Assembly (NCBI GenBank): GCA_902607215.1
Contig: CACLJJ010000004.1
Location: 1-45,379 of the forward strand
Direction: 5' to 3'
DNA: 45,379 bases
Source of the DNA: an uncultured Pelagibacteraceae bacterium
GTDB lineage: Bacteria; Pseudomonadota; Alphaproteobacteria; Pelagibacterales; Pelagibacteraceae
The notes under the pieces were generated by a model, which worked only from the letters and a program-made list of their open reading frames with translations, did no database searches and was not told where the DNA came from. Shown here one piece after another: positions 35,742-44,471 of the stretch; positions within the stretch are counted from its first letter, which is position 1, and every line of letters begins with the position of its first letter. A program made the translations under genes and the position numbers.

Positions 35742-36472
35742 GCCATATACATGCCTCCGTTAACATGTATTGTCTCACCAGTTATATAAGAGGCTGCGTC
35801 TGATGATAAAAAAGCGACCGTATTTGATACATCTTCACCTGTTCCTAGCTTGCTCATAGGAATTCTTGAAGTTAAAACTGCTTTAATACTTTCCACTATT
35901 TTATCAGTCATTTTTGATTGAATAAAACCCGGTGAAACACAATTGATTGTAATATTTTTTTTTGCGTACTCTATTGCTAAGCTTTTTGACATTGCAACCA
36001 TCCCAGCTTTTGAAGCTGAATAATTTGCTTGGCCCAAGTTTCCAGTATGTCCAACTATAGAAGTTATATTTACGATTCTTCCATATTTATTTTTTAACAT
36101 TTTTTTTATTGCATGCTTACATAAATAAAAAGTTGAGCTCAAATTTACATCAATTACTTTTTTCCACTCCTCATCTTTCATTCTTAAAGATAAATTATCC
36201 ATTGTTATGCCTGCATTATTTACTAAAACATCTAAACCAACTAATTGTGATGATACATTTTCAATAAAATCTTCTATCTTTGAATGATCTGAAATATCAA
36301 ATTTTAATACACTAATATTTGGAAATTCTTTTTTTAACGAATCTAATTTTTCAATATTTGTACCAGTTGCTAAGACGGTACCATCTAAGGATAAAAATTT
36401 TTTTACAAGAGCATTGCCTATTCCGCCTGTAGCTCCTGTAATTAATATTTTTTTACCTTTAAAATTAATCAT
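35738..36472 (-). CDS. fabG: 3-oxoacyl-ACP reductase FabG
   Basis: NADPH-dependent SDR reducing beta-ketoacyl-ACP in fatty acid elongation. 244 aa, with the Rossmann loop TGATGGIGNALVKKF, VNNAGITMDNLSLRMKDEEW, the catalytic Ser region NITSIVGHTGNLGQANYSASKAG (Ser, Tyr and Lys of YxxxK) and the C-terminal GETIHVNGGMYMA. All catalytic residues are in place. Its start overlaps fabD by 8 nt. Confidence 0.96.
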   Translation of the reverse strand: MINFKGKKILITGATGGIGNALVKKFLSLDGTVLATGTNIEKLDSLKKEFPNISVLKFDISDHSKIEDFIENVSSQLVGLDVLVNNAGITMDNLSLRMKDEEWKKVIDVNLSSTFYLCKHAIKKMLKNKYGRIVNITSIVGHTGNLGQANYSASKAGMVAMSKSLAIEYAKKNITINCVSPGFIQSKMTDKIVESIKAVLTSRIPMSKLGTGEDVSNTVAFLSSDAASYITGETIHVNGGMYMA

Positions 36473-37397
36473 TTATTTTAACCATACTTATATCTTCTTC
36501 ATTATTTATTGCATTAACTTTTACATTTCTATCTATCCTTTTAATAAGTCCCGACAATATTTTACCAGGTCCAATTTCAATAAATTGATTAATACCATTA
36601 TCAATCATATATTTAACACTTTCTCGCCAACGAACTTTACTCACAATTTGTTTGATTAATAAGTCTTTAATTTCAGATGATTTCGAAACTTCTTTGCCAG
36701 TTACATTAGATATTAAAATATTTTTTGGTTCACTAAAATTTATTTTTTCAATTTCAATTTTCATTATATCTCTTGCCTTTTGCATTAATTTACAATGAAA
36801 AGGTGCGCTTACTGGTAATTTAATATTTTTGATAGTATTTTTTTTTAAATCTAAAATAAATTTATCTAAGTCATTAATCTTTCCACTTACCACCAACTGC
36901 CCATTGGAGTTATCATTTGCTATAAAACACTCATAATTTTCTTTATTATTATTGATAATATCTTCAATTTTACCAATCTCAGAACCTAGCACTGCCACCA
37001 TACCACCTTCGCCTTTTGGTACCGCTGTCTGCATAGCGATTCCTCTTATTTTTAATATTTTTAATGTATCCGAAAAACTTAATCCTTCAGCTGAAGTTAA
37101 AGCTGTATACTCCCCTAATGAATGTCCTGCAAAATATTTGCCTTTGCTTAAGTCCATAGAATGTTCATTTTTTAATAAATTAAAAATTGAATATCCTAGT
37201 AAAAAAATTGCTGGTTGCGTATTTTCTGTAAGATCCAATTCTTCTTTTGGCCCCTGTAAAATTAAGTTTGAGATTGAAAACCCTAATATTTCATCTGCTT
37301 CTTTAAAAAGCTTTTTAATAGTATCATATTTTGAATATAGCTCTTTACCCATACCTACTATTTGAGAGCCTTGACCTGGAAATATTACAGAAAACAT
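36465..37397 (-). CDS. fabD: Malonyl-CoA:ACP transacylase FabD
   Basis: Moves malonyl from CoA to ACP. 310 aa with FPGQGSQIVGMGKELY at the start, the nucleophile elbow AGHSLGEYTAL (Ser about 92), the catalytic His region VSAPFHCKLM and the ending FIEIGPGKILSGLIKRI. It is the first gene of the fab string and is divergent from rpsF across 87 bp. Its downstream neighbour fabG overlaps it by 8 nt. Confidence 0.96.
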   Translation of the reverse strand: MFSVIFPGQGSQIVGMGKELYSKYDTIKKLFKEADEILGFSISNLILQGPKEELDLTENTQPAIFLLGYSIFNLLKNEHSMDLSKGKYFAGHSLGEYTALTSAEGLSFSDTLKILKIRGIAMQTAVPKGEGGMVAVLGSEIGKIEDIINNNKENYECFIANDNSNGQLVVSGKINDLDKFILDLKKNTIKNIKLPVSAPFHCKLMQKARDIMKIEIEKINFSEPKNILISNVTGKEVSKSSEIKDLLIKQIVSKVRWRESVKYMIDNGINQFIEIGPGKILSGLIKRIDRNVKVNAINNEEDISMVKIND

Positions 37398-37424
37398 ATA
37401 ATTTATTATTTTTTAATTATGGTT

Positions 37425-37452
37425 TTAAGTATTGTATTTAAAGAATTATAAT
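37425..37452 (+). promoter_or_regulatory. Likely rpsF-rpsR-rplI promoter
   Basis: Perfect -10 TATAAT (37447-37452), with a weak -35 TTAAGT (37425-37430) 16 bp upstream. The start would be near 37459, leaving a leader of about 26 nt before the rpsF ATG. Confidence 0.45.
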
Positions 37453-37484
37453 AGTATATCCTCATTTTTTATAAAATAACAATT

Positions 37485-37853
37485 ATGAACTTATACGAAC
37501 ATACTATAGTAGCAAGACAAGATGTAACGTCTTCCCAGATAAAACAATTAACAGAAAAATACTCAAAAATTGTTAAAAAAAATGAGGGTGAAATTTTACA
37601 AACTCAAAACTGGGGACTTTTAAATCTCTCATACATCATTAAAAAGAACAAGAAAGGTAACTACATTCATTTTAAATTTAAAGGTCCAACAAAAATTATT
37701 TCTGATTTAGAAGAGAATGAAAGTATGGATAAAAATCTATTAAGATATTTAACAGTTAAAGTTAAAAAATTTGATCTAGAAACAAATTATTTTGATATAA
37801 AAGATGATAACGAGAAAAAAAAATCAGAAAATCAAAATAAAGAAAAAAATTAA
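37485..37853 (+). CDS. rpsF: 30S ribosomal protein S6
   Basis: Binds with S18 on the 30S platform. 122 aa: the conserved core runs [18 protein letters not shown] to [13 protein letters not shown], including the [14 protein letters not shown] strand; the last 30 residues are a charged Lys/Asp/Asn tail of the sort often seen in S6. First gene of rpsF-rpsR-rplI. Its stop shares one base with the rpsR start (TAATG). Confidence 0.96.
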   Translation: MNLYEHTIVARQDVTSSQIKQLTEKYSKIVKKNEGEILQTQNWGLLNLSYIIKKNKKGNYIHFKFKGPTKIISDLEENESMDKNLLRYLTVKVKKFDLETNYFDIKDDNEKKKSENQNKEKN

Positions 37854-38125
37854 TGTACAAAAAAAGAAATAGTAATAAAAAGAGGTCACAAAGTAACTTT
37901 GCAAAATTAAGTATTTTTCAGCCAAATAAATATAAATTTAAAAAATCTTGTCCACTTTCTATTAAAGGTGCGCCTGTAGTTGATTATAAGAATATTAAAC
38001 TGCTTAAAAAATATACTTCTGAAAATGGTAAAATTTTACCTTCTAGGATTACGAATGTTAGTCAAAAAAAACAAAGAGAGCTTTCACTTTCAATTAAAAG
38101 AGCTCGTAACCTTGCATTGATTTAA
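37853..38125 (+). CDS. rpsR: 30S ribosomal protein S18
   Basis: 90 aa, basic, with the conserved [25 protein letters not shown] region and the C-terminal [17 protein letters not shown]; the N-terminal half is a lysine/asparagine-rich extension. A lone Cys (KSCPLS) does not form the four-Cys Zn site of some S18 proteins, so this is a zinc-independent form. It overlaps rpsF and rplI by one base each. Confidence 0.96.
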   Translation: MYKKRNSNKKRSQSNFAKLSIFQPNKYKFKKSCPLSIKGAPVVDYKNIKLLKKYTSENGKILPSRITNVSQKKQRELSLSIKRARNLALI

Positions 38126-38583
38126 TGAAAGTTATTTTACTAGAAAATATTACAAAAATTGGTTCTATTGGAGAAGTAATCGATGTCAAAAGAGGATTTG
38201 CAAGAAATTTTTTAATTGCAAATAAAAAAGCTCTTTATGCATCAAAAGAAAATATAAAAGAAGTTGAAAAAATAAAAAATGAACTAAATAAAAAAGATTT
38301 AGAGAAAAAGAAATCCGCAAATGATGTATCTGAAAAATTAAAATCTAAACAATATACAATCAAAAAACTAAGTACTGAAAATAACGAACTTTATGGTTCT
38401 GTAAAGCCTACCGAAATATCAAAAATAATTTTGGAAAAAGACAAAATTGATATTAAACCATCAATGATACAACTAATGAACGATATAAAATCCCTAGGTG
38501 AGTTTGATATTTTGATTAATCTACACTCTGAAGTTCAAGTTAAAATAAAAATTAAAGTTATTGCAGCTGATACAGTTCAATAA
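38125..38583 (+). CDS. rplI: 50S ribosomal protein L9
   Basis: 152 aa with the L9 N-terminal domain [39 protein letters not shown], the long central helix (lys/glu-rich, about 42-75) and a C-terminal domain (ELYGSVKPTEISKII, HSEVQVKIKIKVIAAD). It ends the ribosomal operon; the next gene, dnaB, is 70 bp away with no clear terminator between them. Confidence 0.96.
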   Translation: MKVILLENITKIGSIGEVIDVKRGFARNFLIANKKALYASKENIKEVEKIKNELNKKDLEKKKSANDVSEKLKSKQYTIKKLSTENNELYGSVKPTEISKIILEKDKIDIKPSMIQLMNDIKSLGEFDILINLHSEVQVKIKIKVIAADTVQ

Positions 38584-38653
38584 TTATACAATATTATCCC
38601 CAGAATTTTTTTTAGATATGTAATTTTTTAAATTTCTATATTCTTAACTTAAT

Positions 38654-40072
38654 ATGGAAAAAAGTTTAAGCGTAATTACAAATAATTTTAAAGAACTCCC
38701 AAATAATATTGAGGCTGAGCAATCTATCTTGGGATCGATTTTATTAATAAATGAAATATTTGATGAGATAAACACAATTATATCTAGTAAAAATTTCTAT
38801 GACCCGATGCATCAAAAAATTTTTGCTGCAATTGAAAATTTAATTTTTAAAGGAATGTTGGCAAATCCAATAACCTTAAAAAATTATTTTGAAAATGAAA
38901 AAGATGAAATCAATGTTCCAGAGTATCTTGTAAAAGTCACAAAGTTTTCAACATCTACGAGACAGGCAATTGAATATTCAAAAATAATTTATGATATGTT
39001 TGTAAGAAGAGAGTTAATAAAAATTTCTGAAAATACAATTGATACTGCAAAATTAAATGATTTAAATACAAGTGGACAAAGTATTATAGAAAATTCTGAA
39101 AAATTATTATTTGATTTAGCTGAAAAAGGATCTTTTAAAACCTCATTAGTTAAATTTGATGAAGCTGTAAAACTAACAATAGAAATGGCTTCTACTGCTT
39201 ATAAAAATGAAGAAGGTATTGTTGGCGTACCAACAGGTTTAAGAGATTTAGATGATAGACTTGGAGGGTTACATAATTCAGATTTATTGATTATAGCAGG
39301 AAGACCTTCAATGGGTAAAACTGCACTTGCAACAAATATTGCTTTTAATGCAGCTCAAAAATTGCAGGAAAGTGGAAAAAAATCTTCTGTTGCTTTTTTT
39401 TCCTTAGAAATGTCTTCTGAACAACTATCAACAAGAATTTTAGCTGAACAGTCCAGAATTAAATCGAATGATATAAGAAGAGGAAGAATTTCTGATGAGC
39501 AGTTTGATAAGTTTATTGAAACTTCAAAAAATATTTCAGAATTACCACTATATATTGATGAAACGCCTGCAATAAGCATTGCTGCTTTAAGCACTAGGGC
39601 AAGAAGAATTAAAAGAATTTATGGATTGGATTTAATAGTAGTTGATTACATACAGCTAATGCGAGCTGTTCATACATTTAAAGATGGAAGAGTGCAAGAA
39701 ATTTCTGAAATTACTCAAGGTTTAAAAGCACTTGCAAAAGAACTATCTGTTCCAGTCTTGGCTCTATCACAACTATCTAGAGCTGTTGAGCTAAGAGATA
39801 ATAAAAAACCACAACTATCGGATTTAAGAGAATCTGGCTCAATTGAGCAAGATGCTGATGTTGTAATGTTTGTATATAGAGAAGCATATTACCTTGAAAA
39901 CAAAGAACCTAGGCCTGCAACAGTTGAACATGCTGAATGGCAAGCAAAAATGAATGAAGTATCGAATTTAGCTGAGATCATAATAGGTAAGCAAAGACAT
40001 GGACCAACAGGTAATGTAATGCTTGAATTTGAGCCGATGTTTACCAAATTTAAAGATACTCAAAATAGTTAA
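38654..40072 (+). CDS. dnaB: Replicative DNA helicase DnaB
   Basis: Hexameric helicase of the replication fork. The 472-aa protein has an N-terminal domain starting PNNIEAEQSILGSILL, a linker, and the RecA-type domain with Walker A (IIAGRPSMGKTALATNIAF), SVAFFSLEMSSEQLSTRIL, Walker B (DLIVVDYIQLM), SQLSRAVELRDNKKPQLSDLRESGSIEQDADVV and IIGKQRHGPTGNV. No intein is inserted in the Walker A or other usual sites. It lies behind rplI, the standard alphaproteobacterial neighbour. Confidence 0.97.
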   Translation: MEKSLSVITNNFKELPNNIEAEQSILGSILLINEIFDEINTIISSKNFYDPMHQKIFAAIENLIFKGMLANPITLKNYFENEKDEINVPEYLVKVTKFSTSTRQAIEYSKIIYDMFVRRELIKISENTIDTAKLNDLNTSGQSIIENSEKLLFDLAEKGSFKTSLVKFDEAVKLTIEMASTAYKNEEGIVGVPTGLRDLDDRLGGLHNSDLLIIAGRPSMGKTALATNIAFNAAQKLQESGKKSSVAFFSLEMSSEQLSTRILAEQSRIKSNDIRRGRISDEQFDKFIETSKNISELPLYIDETPAISIAALSTRARRIKRIYGLDLIVVDYIQLMRAVHTFKDGRVQEISEITQGLKALAKELSVPVLALSQLSRAVELRDNKKPQLSDLRESGSIEQDADVVMFVYREAYYLENKEPRPATVEHAEWQAKMNEVSNLAEIIIGKQRHGPTGNVMLEFEPMFTKFKDTQNS

Positions 40073-40095
40073 TTTAAAATATATAATGGTACTAA

Positions 40096-42489
40096 ATGTT
40101 TGCACATTTATATCAAAATAATGTTCTTAAAAAACCTAAAGCAATTTTTATACTTTTAATTGTTGCATTATTAGGATTTGGATATTTTTCTAAAAATTTT
40201 AGACTAGATGCTTCATCTGATACCCTTTTAATTGAGGGCGATCCAGATTTAAAATATTTACGAGAAGTTACCGAAAGATATGGGGCAAAAGAATTTTTAG
40301 TTTTAACTTATACTCCCAAAGAAGCCATGATTTCCGAAAGTTCAATGAACAACCTTCTGAGTTTAAAGTATAAAATTCAAAGCTTAGACTGGGTGCATAG
40401 TGTTATAACTCTATTAGATATTCCATTATTAAATAGTACAGATGAAACATTAACTGAAAGACTCAAAAATTTTAGTACATTAAAAAGTGAAGGCATTGAT
40501 AAAGAAAGAGGTTTTAATGAAATTTTAAATAGTCCTGTTTTTAGAAATTTTGTAATAAGCGAAGATGGAAAAACTACTGGAATTATTGTTAATCTTAAAA
40601 AAGATGAAAAATTAAAAGAATTAAAAAATAAAAAAGAAATTGAAAATTATAAAGACGCTTTAAAGAAAAAAAATCACGAGAATATTCTTCAAATTAGAGA
40701 AGTGATTAAAACCTATGGTGGAGTAGGAAAAATTCATCTTGGTGGAATACCTATGATTGCTGATGACATGATGACATTTATTAAAAGTGATATTATTGTT
40801 TTTGGTATAGGAGTTTTATTATTTATTATTGCAACGCTTTGGTTTGTTTTTAGAAAAATAGTATGGATCATAGTTCCAATAAGTAGTTGCTTCTTTTCTG
40901 TTTTAATTATGACTGGACTTCTAGGTTTGTTGGGTTGGAAAGTTACCGTAATATCCTCAAACTTTATCGCTTTAATGCTAATTTTAACAATGGCAATGAA
41001 TATTCATATGAGCACACGTTTTTTACAATTAAAAAAAAATAATCCTAATTTAAATAACTCAGAAATAATTTTAATGACTACTTCTAAAATGTTTTGGCCT
41101 ATAATTTACACTGTCTTAACTACAATCTGTGCTTTTCTATCATTAATTTTTAGTGAAATTAAACCAATTATTGATTTTGGATGGATGATGTCTTTGGGTT
41201 TAATCACATCATTTATAATCACTTTTACTTTATTGCCAACAATATTAAATTTTTTATCTTCGGAAAAAACAACTATTAAAGAACAAGGTCATTCAAAAAT
41301 AACTGAATTTTTTGGAAAAGTTTCAATAAAAAATAAAATAACAATTTTTTCAGTAACAGGTTTAGTTATTGTTTTAAGTGTAATAGGCATTAGTCGATTA
41401 GAAGTGGAAAATAGTTTTATTAATTATTTTAATAAAAAGACTGAAATTTATAAAGGTATGAAACTTATTGATGATAAGTTAGGAGGCACTACTCCACTTG
41501 AAATAATTTTAAAATTTCCATCTACACAAAAAAATGTAACAAAAAATAATGATGATGAATTTGAAGATTGGGGCGAGGAAGAAGAACAAGATGATAGAAA
41601 ATACTGGTTTACAAAAGATAAAATTGATAAAATTGAAAAAGTTCATAATTATCTAGAAGAATTACCTTTTATTGGTAAGGTTTTGTCTTTTTCTTCAATC
41701 ATTCAGGTAGCAACTCAATTAAACAACAATAAACCACTTGGAAGTTTAGAAATGGGAGTTCTTTATACTAAAATTCCAGACAACATAAAAAAAGAGATCG
41801 TCGACCCTTATATTTCTATTGAAGATAATGAAGCGAGAATAAGTTTAAGAATTAAAGATTCAGAAAAAAATTTAAGAAGAAATGATTTAATAAATAAAAT
41901 TCAATATGATTTGGAAAATAAACTTGGATTTAAAAATGAAGAGTTTAAATTAGCAGGAGTTTTAATCTTATTTAATAATCTTTTGCAAAGTTTATTTAAA
42001 TCTCAAATACTAACTTTGGGCTTTGTTATGATAGGAATTTTTTTAATGTTTTTAGTATTATTCAAAAATATAAAACTGTCTTTAATTGGTGTAGTTCCAA
42101 ACTTTATTGCCGCATTTTTTATTTTAGGAATAATAGGATTATTAGGCATACCTCTAGACATGATGACTATAACCATTGCCGCCATTACCATTGGTATAGC
42201 AGTTGATAACAGTATTCACTATATTTATAGATTTAGAGAAGAGTTTAGCAAAACAAATAATTATGAGGATACATTAAAATTGTGTCACTCAACAGTTGGA
42301 ATAGCAATACTTAATACTTCTATTACTATTGTTTTTGGTTTTTCAATTTTAGTTTTTTCTAATTTTATTCCCACTATTTATTTTGGAGTTTTTACTGGCA
42401 TAGCTATGTTATTAGCAATGATTTCTGTCTTAACTCTTTTACCCTCACTAATATTAATTACTAAGCCTTTTAGTGCAAAGCTTAGCTAA
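40096..42489 (+). CDS. RND superfamily (MMPL-type) membrane protein
   Basis: 797 aa with two homologous halves: one membrane helix near residues 14-32, a periplasmic domain (about 33-230), five helices (about 232-385), then the same plan (a helix near 410-432, a periplasmic domain, and five helices at about 635-790). The repeat of VRGI-like MTITIAAITIGIAVDNSIHYIYRFREE shows the RND core helix 4. Residues near 488-505 are strongly acidic (DDEFEDWGEEEEQDD). Such SAR11-type MMPL proteins have no known substrate; lipid or hopanoid-type export is only a guess. It lies between dnaB and cvpA, an insertion relative to the usual order, and overlaps cvpA by one base. Confidence 0.85.
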   Translation: MFAHLYQNNVLKKPKAIFILLIVALLGFGYFSKNFRLDASSDTLLIEGDPDLKYLREVTERYGAKEFLVLTYTPKEAMISESSMNNLLSLKYKIQSLDWVHSVITLLDIPLLNSTDETLTERLKNFSTLKSEGIDKERGFNEILNSPVFRNFVISEDGKTTGIIVNLKKDEKLKELKNKKEIENYKDALKKKNHENILQIREVIKTYGGVGKIHLGGIPMIADDMMTFIKSDIIVFGIGVLLFIIATLWFVFRKIVWIIVPISSCFFSVLIMTGLLGLLGWKVTVISSNFIALMLILTMAMNIHMSTRFLQLKKNNPNLNNSEIILMTTSKMFWPIIYTVLTTICAFLSLIFSEIKPIIDFGWMMSLGLITSFIITFTLLPTILNFLSSEKTTIKEQGHSKITEFFGKVSIKNKITIFSVTGLVIVLSVIGISRLEVENSFINYFNKKTEIYKGMKLIDDKLGGTTPLEIILKFPSTQKNVTKNNDDEFEDWGEEEEQDDRKYWFTKDKIDKIEKVHNYLEELPFIGKVLSFSSIIQVATQLNNNKPLGSLEMGVLYTKIPDNIKKEIVDPYISIEDNEARISLRIKDSEKNLRRNDLINKIQYDLENKLGFKNEEFKLAGVLILFNNLLQSLFKSQILTLGFVMIGIFLMFLVLFKNIKLSLIGVVPNFIAAFFILGIIGLLGIPLDMMTITIAAITIGIAVDNSIHYIYRFREEFSKTNNYEDTLKLCHSTVGIAILNTSITIVFGFSILVFSNFIPTIYFGVFTGIAMLLAMISVLTLLPSLILITKPFSAKLS

Positions 42490-43034
42490 TGATGGAAATA
42501 TTAAAAAATTTTTATAATGAAGTTTCGGGTTTTGATTTAATTTATATTTTTTTTACAGTTCTTTCTTTAATTAAATGTTCTAAAAAAGGTTTTGTACTAA
42601 GTATTCTAGCAGCTTCTAAATGGTTGTTGGCTTATGTTGTAACGCTTATTATTTTTCCTAGAGTAAAACCTTATGTAAAAGACATTATTGATAACCAATA
42701 TGTTATAGATATTGTTTTAGGGGTTTCAATTTTTGTTCTAGTTATTTTTGTAATATTGATGATAAATAAAGGAATAAGTAAAGCTGTTAAATATTCTGGG
42801 CTTGGAAAACTTGATACAGTATTTGGATTCTTTTTCGGATTCGTAAGGGGATATATTATTTGTGTGTGTATATTTGCAACCATAAATATATTCTATAACC
42901 ATAAAAATTGGCCATTAAGTATTAATAAATCATTGACCTTTCCATATGTAAAAAAAGGTAGTAATTATCTAATTAAAGAATTCCCAAATGAGAAAAAATA
43001 TAAAGAATCTAAAGAAAAAATTGAAGAATTATAA
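42489..43034 (+). CDS. cvpA: CvpA family membrane protein
   Basis: 181 aa with four hydrophobic segments (about 15-32, 42-58, 73-94 and 115-135) and the CvpA features DLIYIFFTVLSLIKCSKKGFVLSILAA near the start and LGKLDTVFGFFFGFVRGYIICVC. The family was named for colicin V production but is a general inner-membrane protein tied to envelope integrity and purF. It directly precedes purF, which is the classical pairing. The start is ATG 42489 or the adjacent ATG 42492. It overlaps purF by 47 nt (or 14 nt if purF uses TTG 43021). Confidence 0.9.
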   Translation: MMEILKNFYNEVSGFDLIYIFFTVLSLIKCSKKGFVLSILAASKWLLAYVVTLIIFPRVKPYVKDIIDNQYVIDIVLGVSIFVLVIFVILMINKGISKAVKYSGLGKLDTVFGFFFGFVRGYIICVCIFATINIFYNHKNWPLSINKSLTFPYVKKGSNYLIKEFPNEKKYKESKEKIEEL

Positions 43035-44469
43035 TCCAAAAATAAAAGAAGAATGTGGAGTTTTTGGAATTAGTAATAGCACTGATGCCTCTACCCTGGT
43101 AGCTTTAGGATTGCATGCATTACAACATAGAGGTCAGGAAGGATGCGGTATTGTTTCTTTTGATGGTAAAAAATATCATTCAGAAAAAAGATTTGGATTG
43201 GTTGGTGATAACTTCAATAAAGAAGGGGTATTAAAAAATTTACCTGGTAATTACGCTATAGGCCATAATCGATATAGTACTACTGGCGGAACAACAATAA
43301 GAAATGTACAACCTTTTTTTGCAGATACCAATGCTGGCGGAATTGGAGTTGCTCATAATGGAAATTTAACAAATGCAATTAATCTAAGAACTAAGTTAGT
43401 CGAAGATGGTGCAATTTTTCACACAACATCTGATACGGAAACAATCGTTCAATTAATTGCAAAATCAAAAAGAAATAAGACAATTGATAAAGTAGTCGAT
43501 GCGCTATTTCAAATTCAAGGAGGCTACGCCTTAGTGATGCTTACGCAAAACACTTTAATTGGAGTAAGAGATCCATTCGGAATAAGACCTTTAGTAATTG
43601 GAAAATTAAAAAATTCCTATGTTTTTGCATCAGAAACTTGTGCACTAGATATTATAGGAGCAAAATTTATTAGAGATGTAGAAAATGGTGAAATTGTTTA
43701 TATAGAAAATGATGAGCTAAAAAGTATTAAACCTTTTCCGATTAAAAAAACAAGACCGTGTGTTTTTGAATATATTTATTTTGCAAGACCTGACAGTATC
43801 CTTAATGGAAAATGTGCCTACGAATATAGAAAGAATTTTGGTAATGAACTTGCTAAAGAAACAAATGTAGAAGGAGATTTGATAGTGCCAGTTCCAGATT
43901 CTGGAAATGCTGCTGCGATTGGCTATAGCCAACATGTGGGTAAAAACTTTGAACTTGGTATAATACGAAACCATTATGTTGGAAGAACTTTTATTGAACC
44001 AGTACAAAAAATAAGAAGTTTAGGAGTTAAATTAAAATTAAATGCTAATAAATCATCAATTAAAAATAAGAAAATTATTTTAGTTGATGATTCACTCGTA
44101 AGAGGAACTACTTCCCACAAAATAGTAAATATGCTTTATGATGCTGGTGCTAAAGAAGTTCATGTTAGAATTGCTTCTCCAGAAATAAAATTTCCAGACT
44201 TTTATGGTGTCGATACACCTACAAAAAAAGAACTTTTAGCTGCAAATAAAAGTAATGATGAAATTTGCAAATATATAAATGCAAAATCTTTAAAATTTTT
44301 ATCTGTTGATGGAATGTATAGAGCAATGGGATTTGATAAAAGAAATAATACATATCCTCAACTTACAGATCACTATTTTACTGGAGAGTATCCTGTTAAA
44401 CCAATTGATAATCTTGGAGATGATAAAGTAACTCAGTTATCTTTATTGAGCACAGCTTCTAACAATTAA
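42988..44469 (+). CDS. purF: Amidophosphoribosyltransferase
   Basis: First committed step of purine synthesis: PRPP plus glutamine to phosphoribosylamine. The catalytic N-terminal Cys follows a leader (KEECGVFGISN); from ATG 42988 the leader is 22 residues, from the alternative TTG 43021 it is 11, the length of the Bacillus propeptide. Glutaminase blocks: HALQHRGQEGCGIVSFDG, GHNRYSTTG, and NPF-like VQPFFADTNAGGIGVAHNGNL. PRPP loop: ILVDDSLVRGTTSHKIV. Three of the four Fe-S ligand positions of the Bacillus enzyme are not Cys (FPDFYGVD; QLTDHYFTGEYP), so it should lack the cluster. 493 aa as annotated from the ATG. Confidence 0.95.
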   Translation: MRKNIKNLKKKLKNYNPKIKEECGVFGISNSTDASTLVALGLHALQHRGQEGCGIVSFDGKKYHSEKRFGLVGDNFNKEGVLKNLPGNYAIGHNRYSTTGGTTIRNVQPFFADTNAGGIGVAHNGNLTNAINLRTKLVEDGAIFHTTSDTETIVQLIAKSKRNKTIDKVVDALFQIQGGYALVMLTQNTLIGVRDPFGIRPLVIGKLKNSYVFASETCALDIIGAKFIRDVENGEIVYIENDELKSIKPFPIKKTRPCVFEYIYFARPDSILNGKCAYEYRKNFGNELAKETNVEGDLIVPVPDSGNAAAIGYSQHVGKNFELGIIRNHYVGRTFIEPVQKIRSLGVKLKLNANKSSIKNKKIILVDDSLVRGTTSHKIVNMLYDAGAKEVHVRIASPEIKFPDFYGVDTPTKKELLAANKSNDEICKYINAKSLKFLSVDGMYRAMGFDKRNNTYPQLTDHYFTGEYPVKPIDNLGDDKVTQLSLLSTASNN

Positions 44470-44471
44470 AT

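Noticed and set aside
37453..37484. S6:S18 autoregulatory RNA in the rpsF leader
   Set aside because: The leader is about 26-30 nt and shows no stem-loop with the CCG signature; too short for the known motif.
38584..38653. TTATCCCCA in the rplI-dnaB gap as a DnaA box or origin
   Set aside because: Only one near-match to TTATCCACA, no cluster of boxes and no AT-rich unwinding pattern distinct from the background. Not an origin on this evidence.
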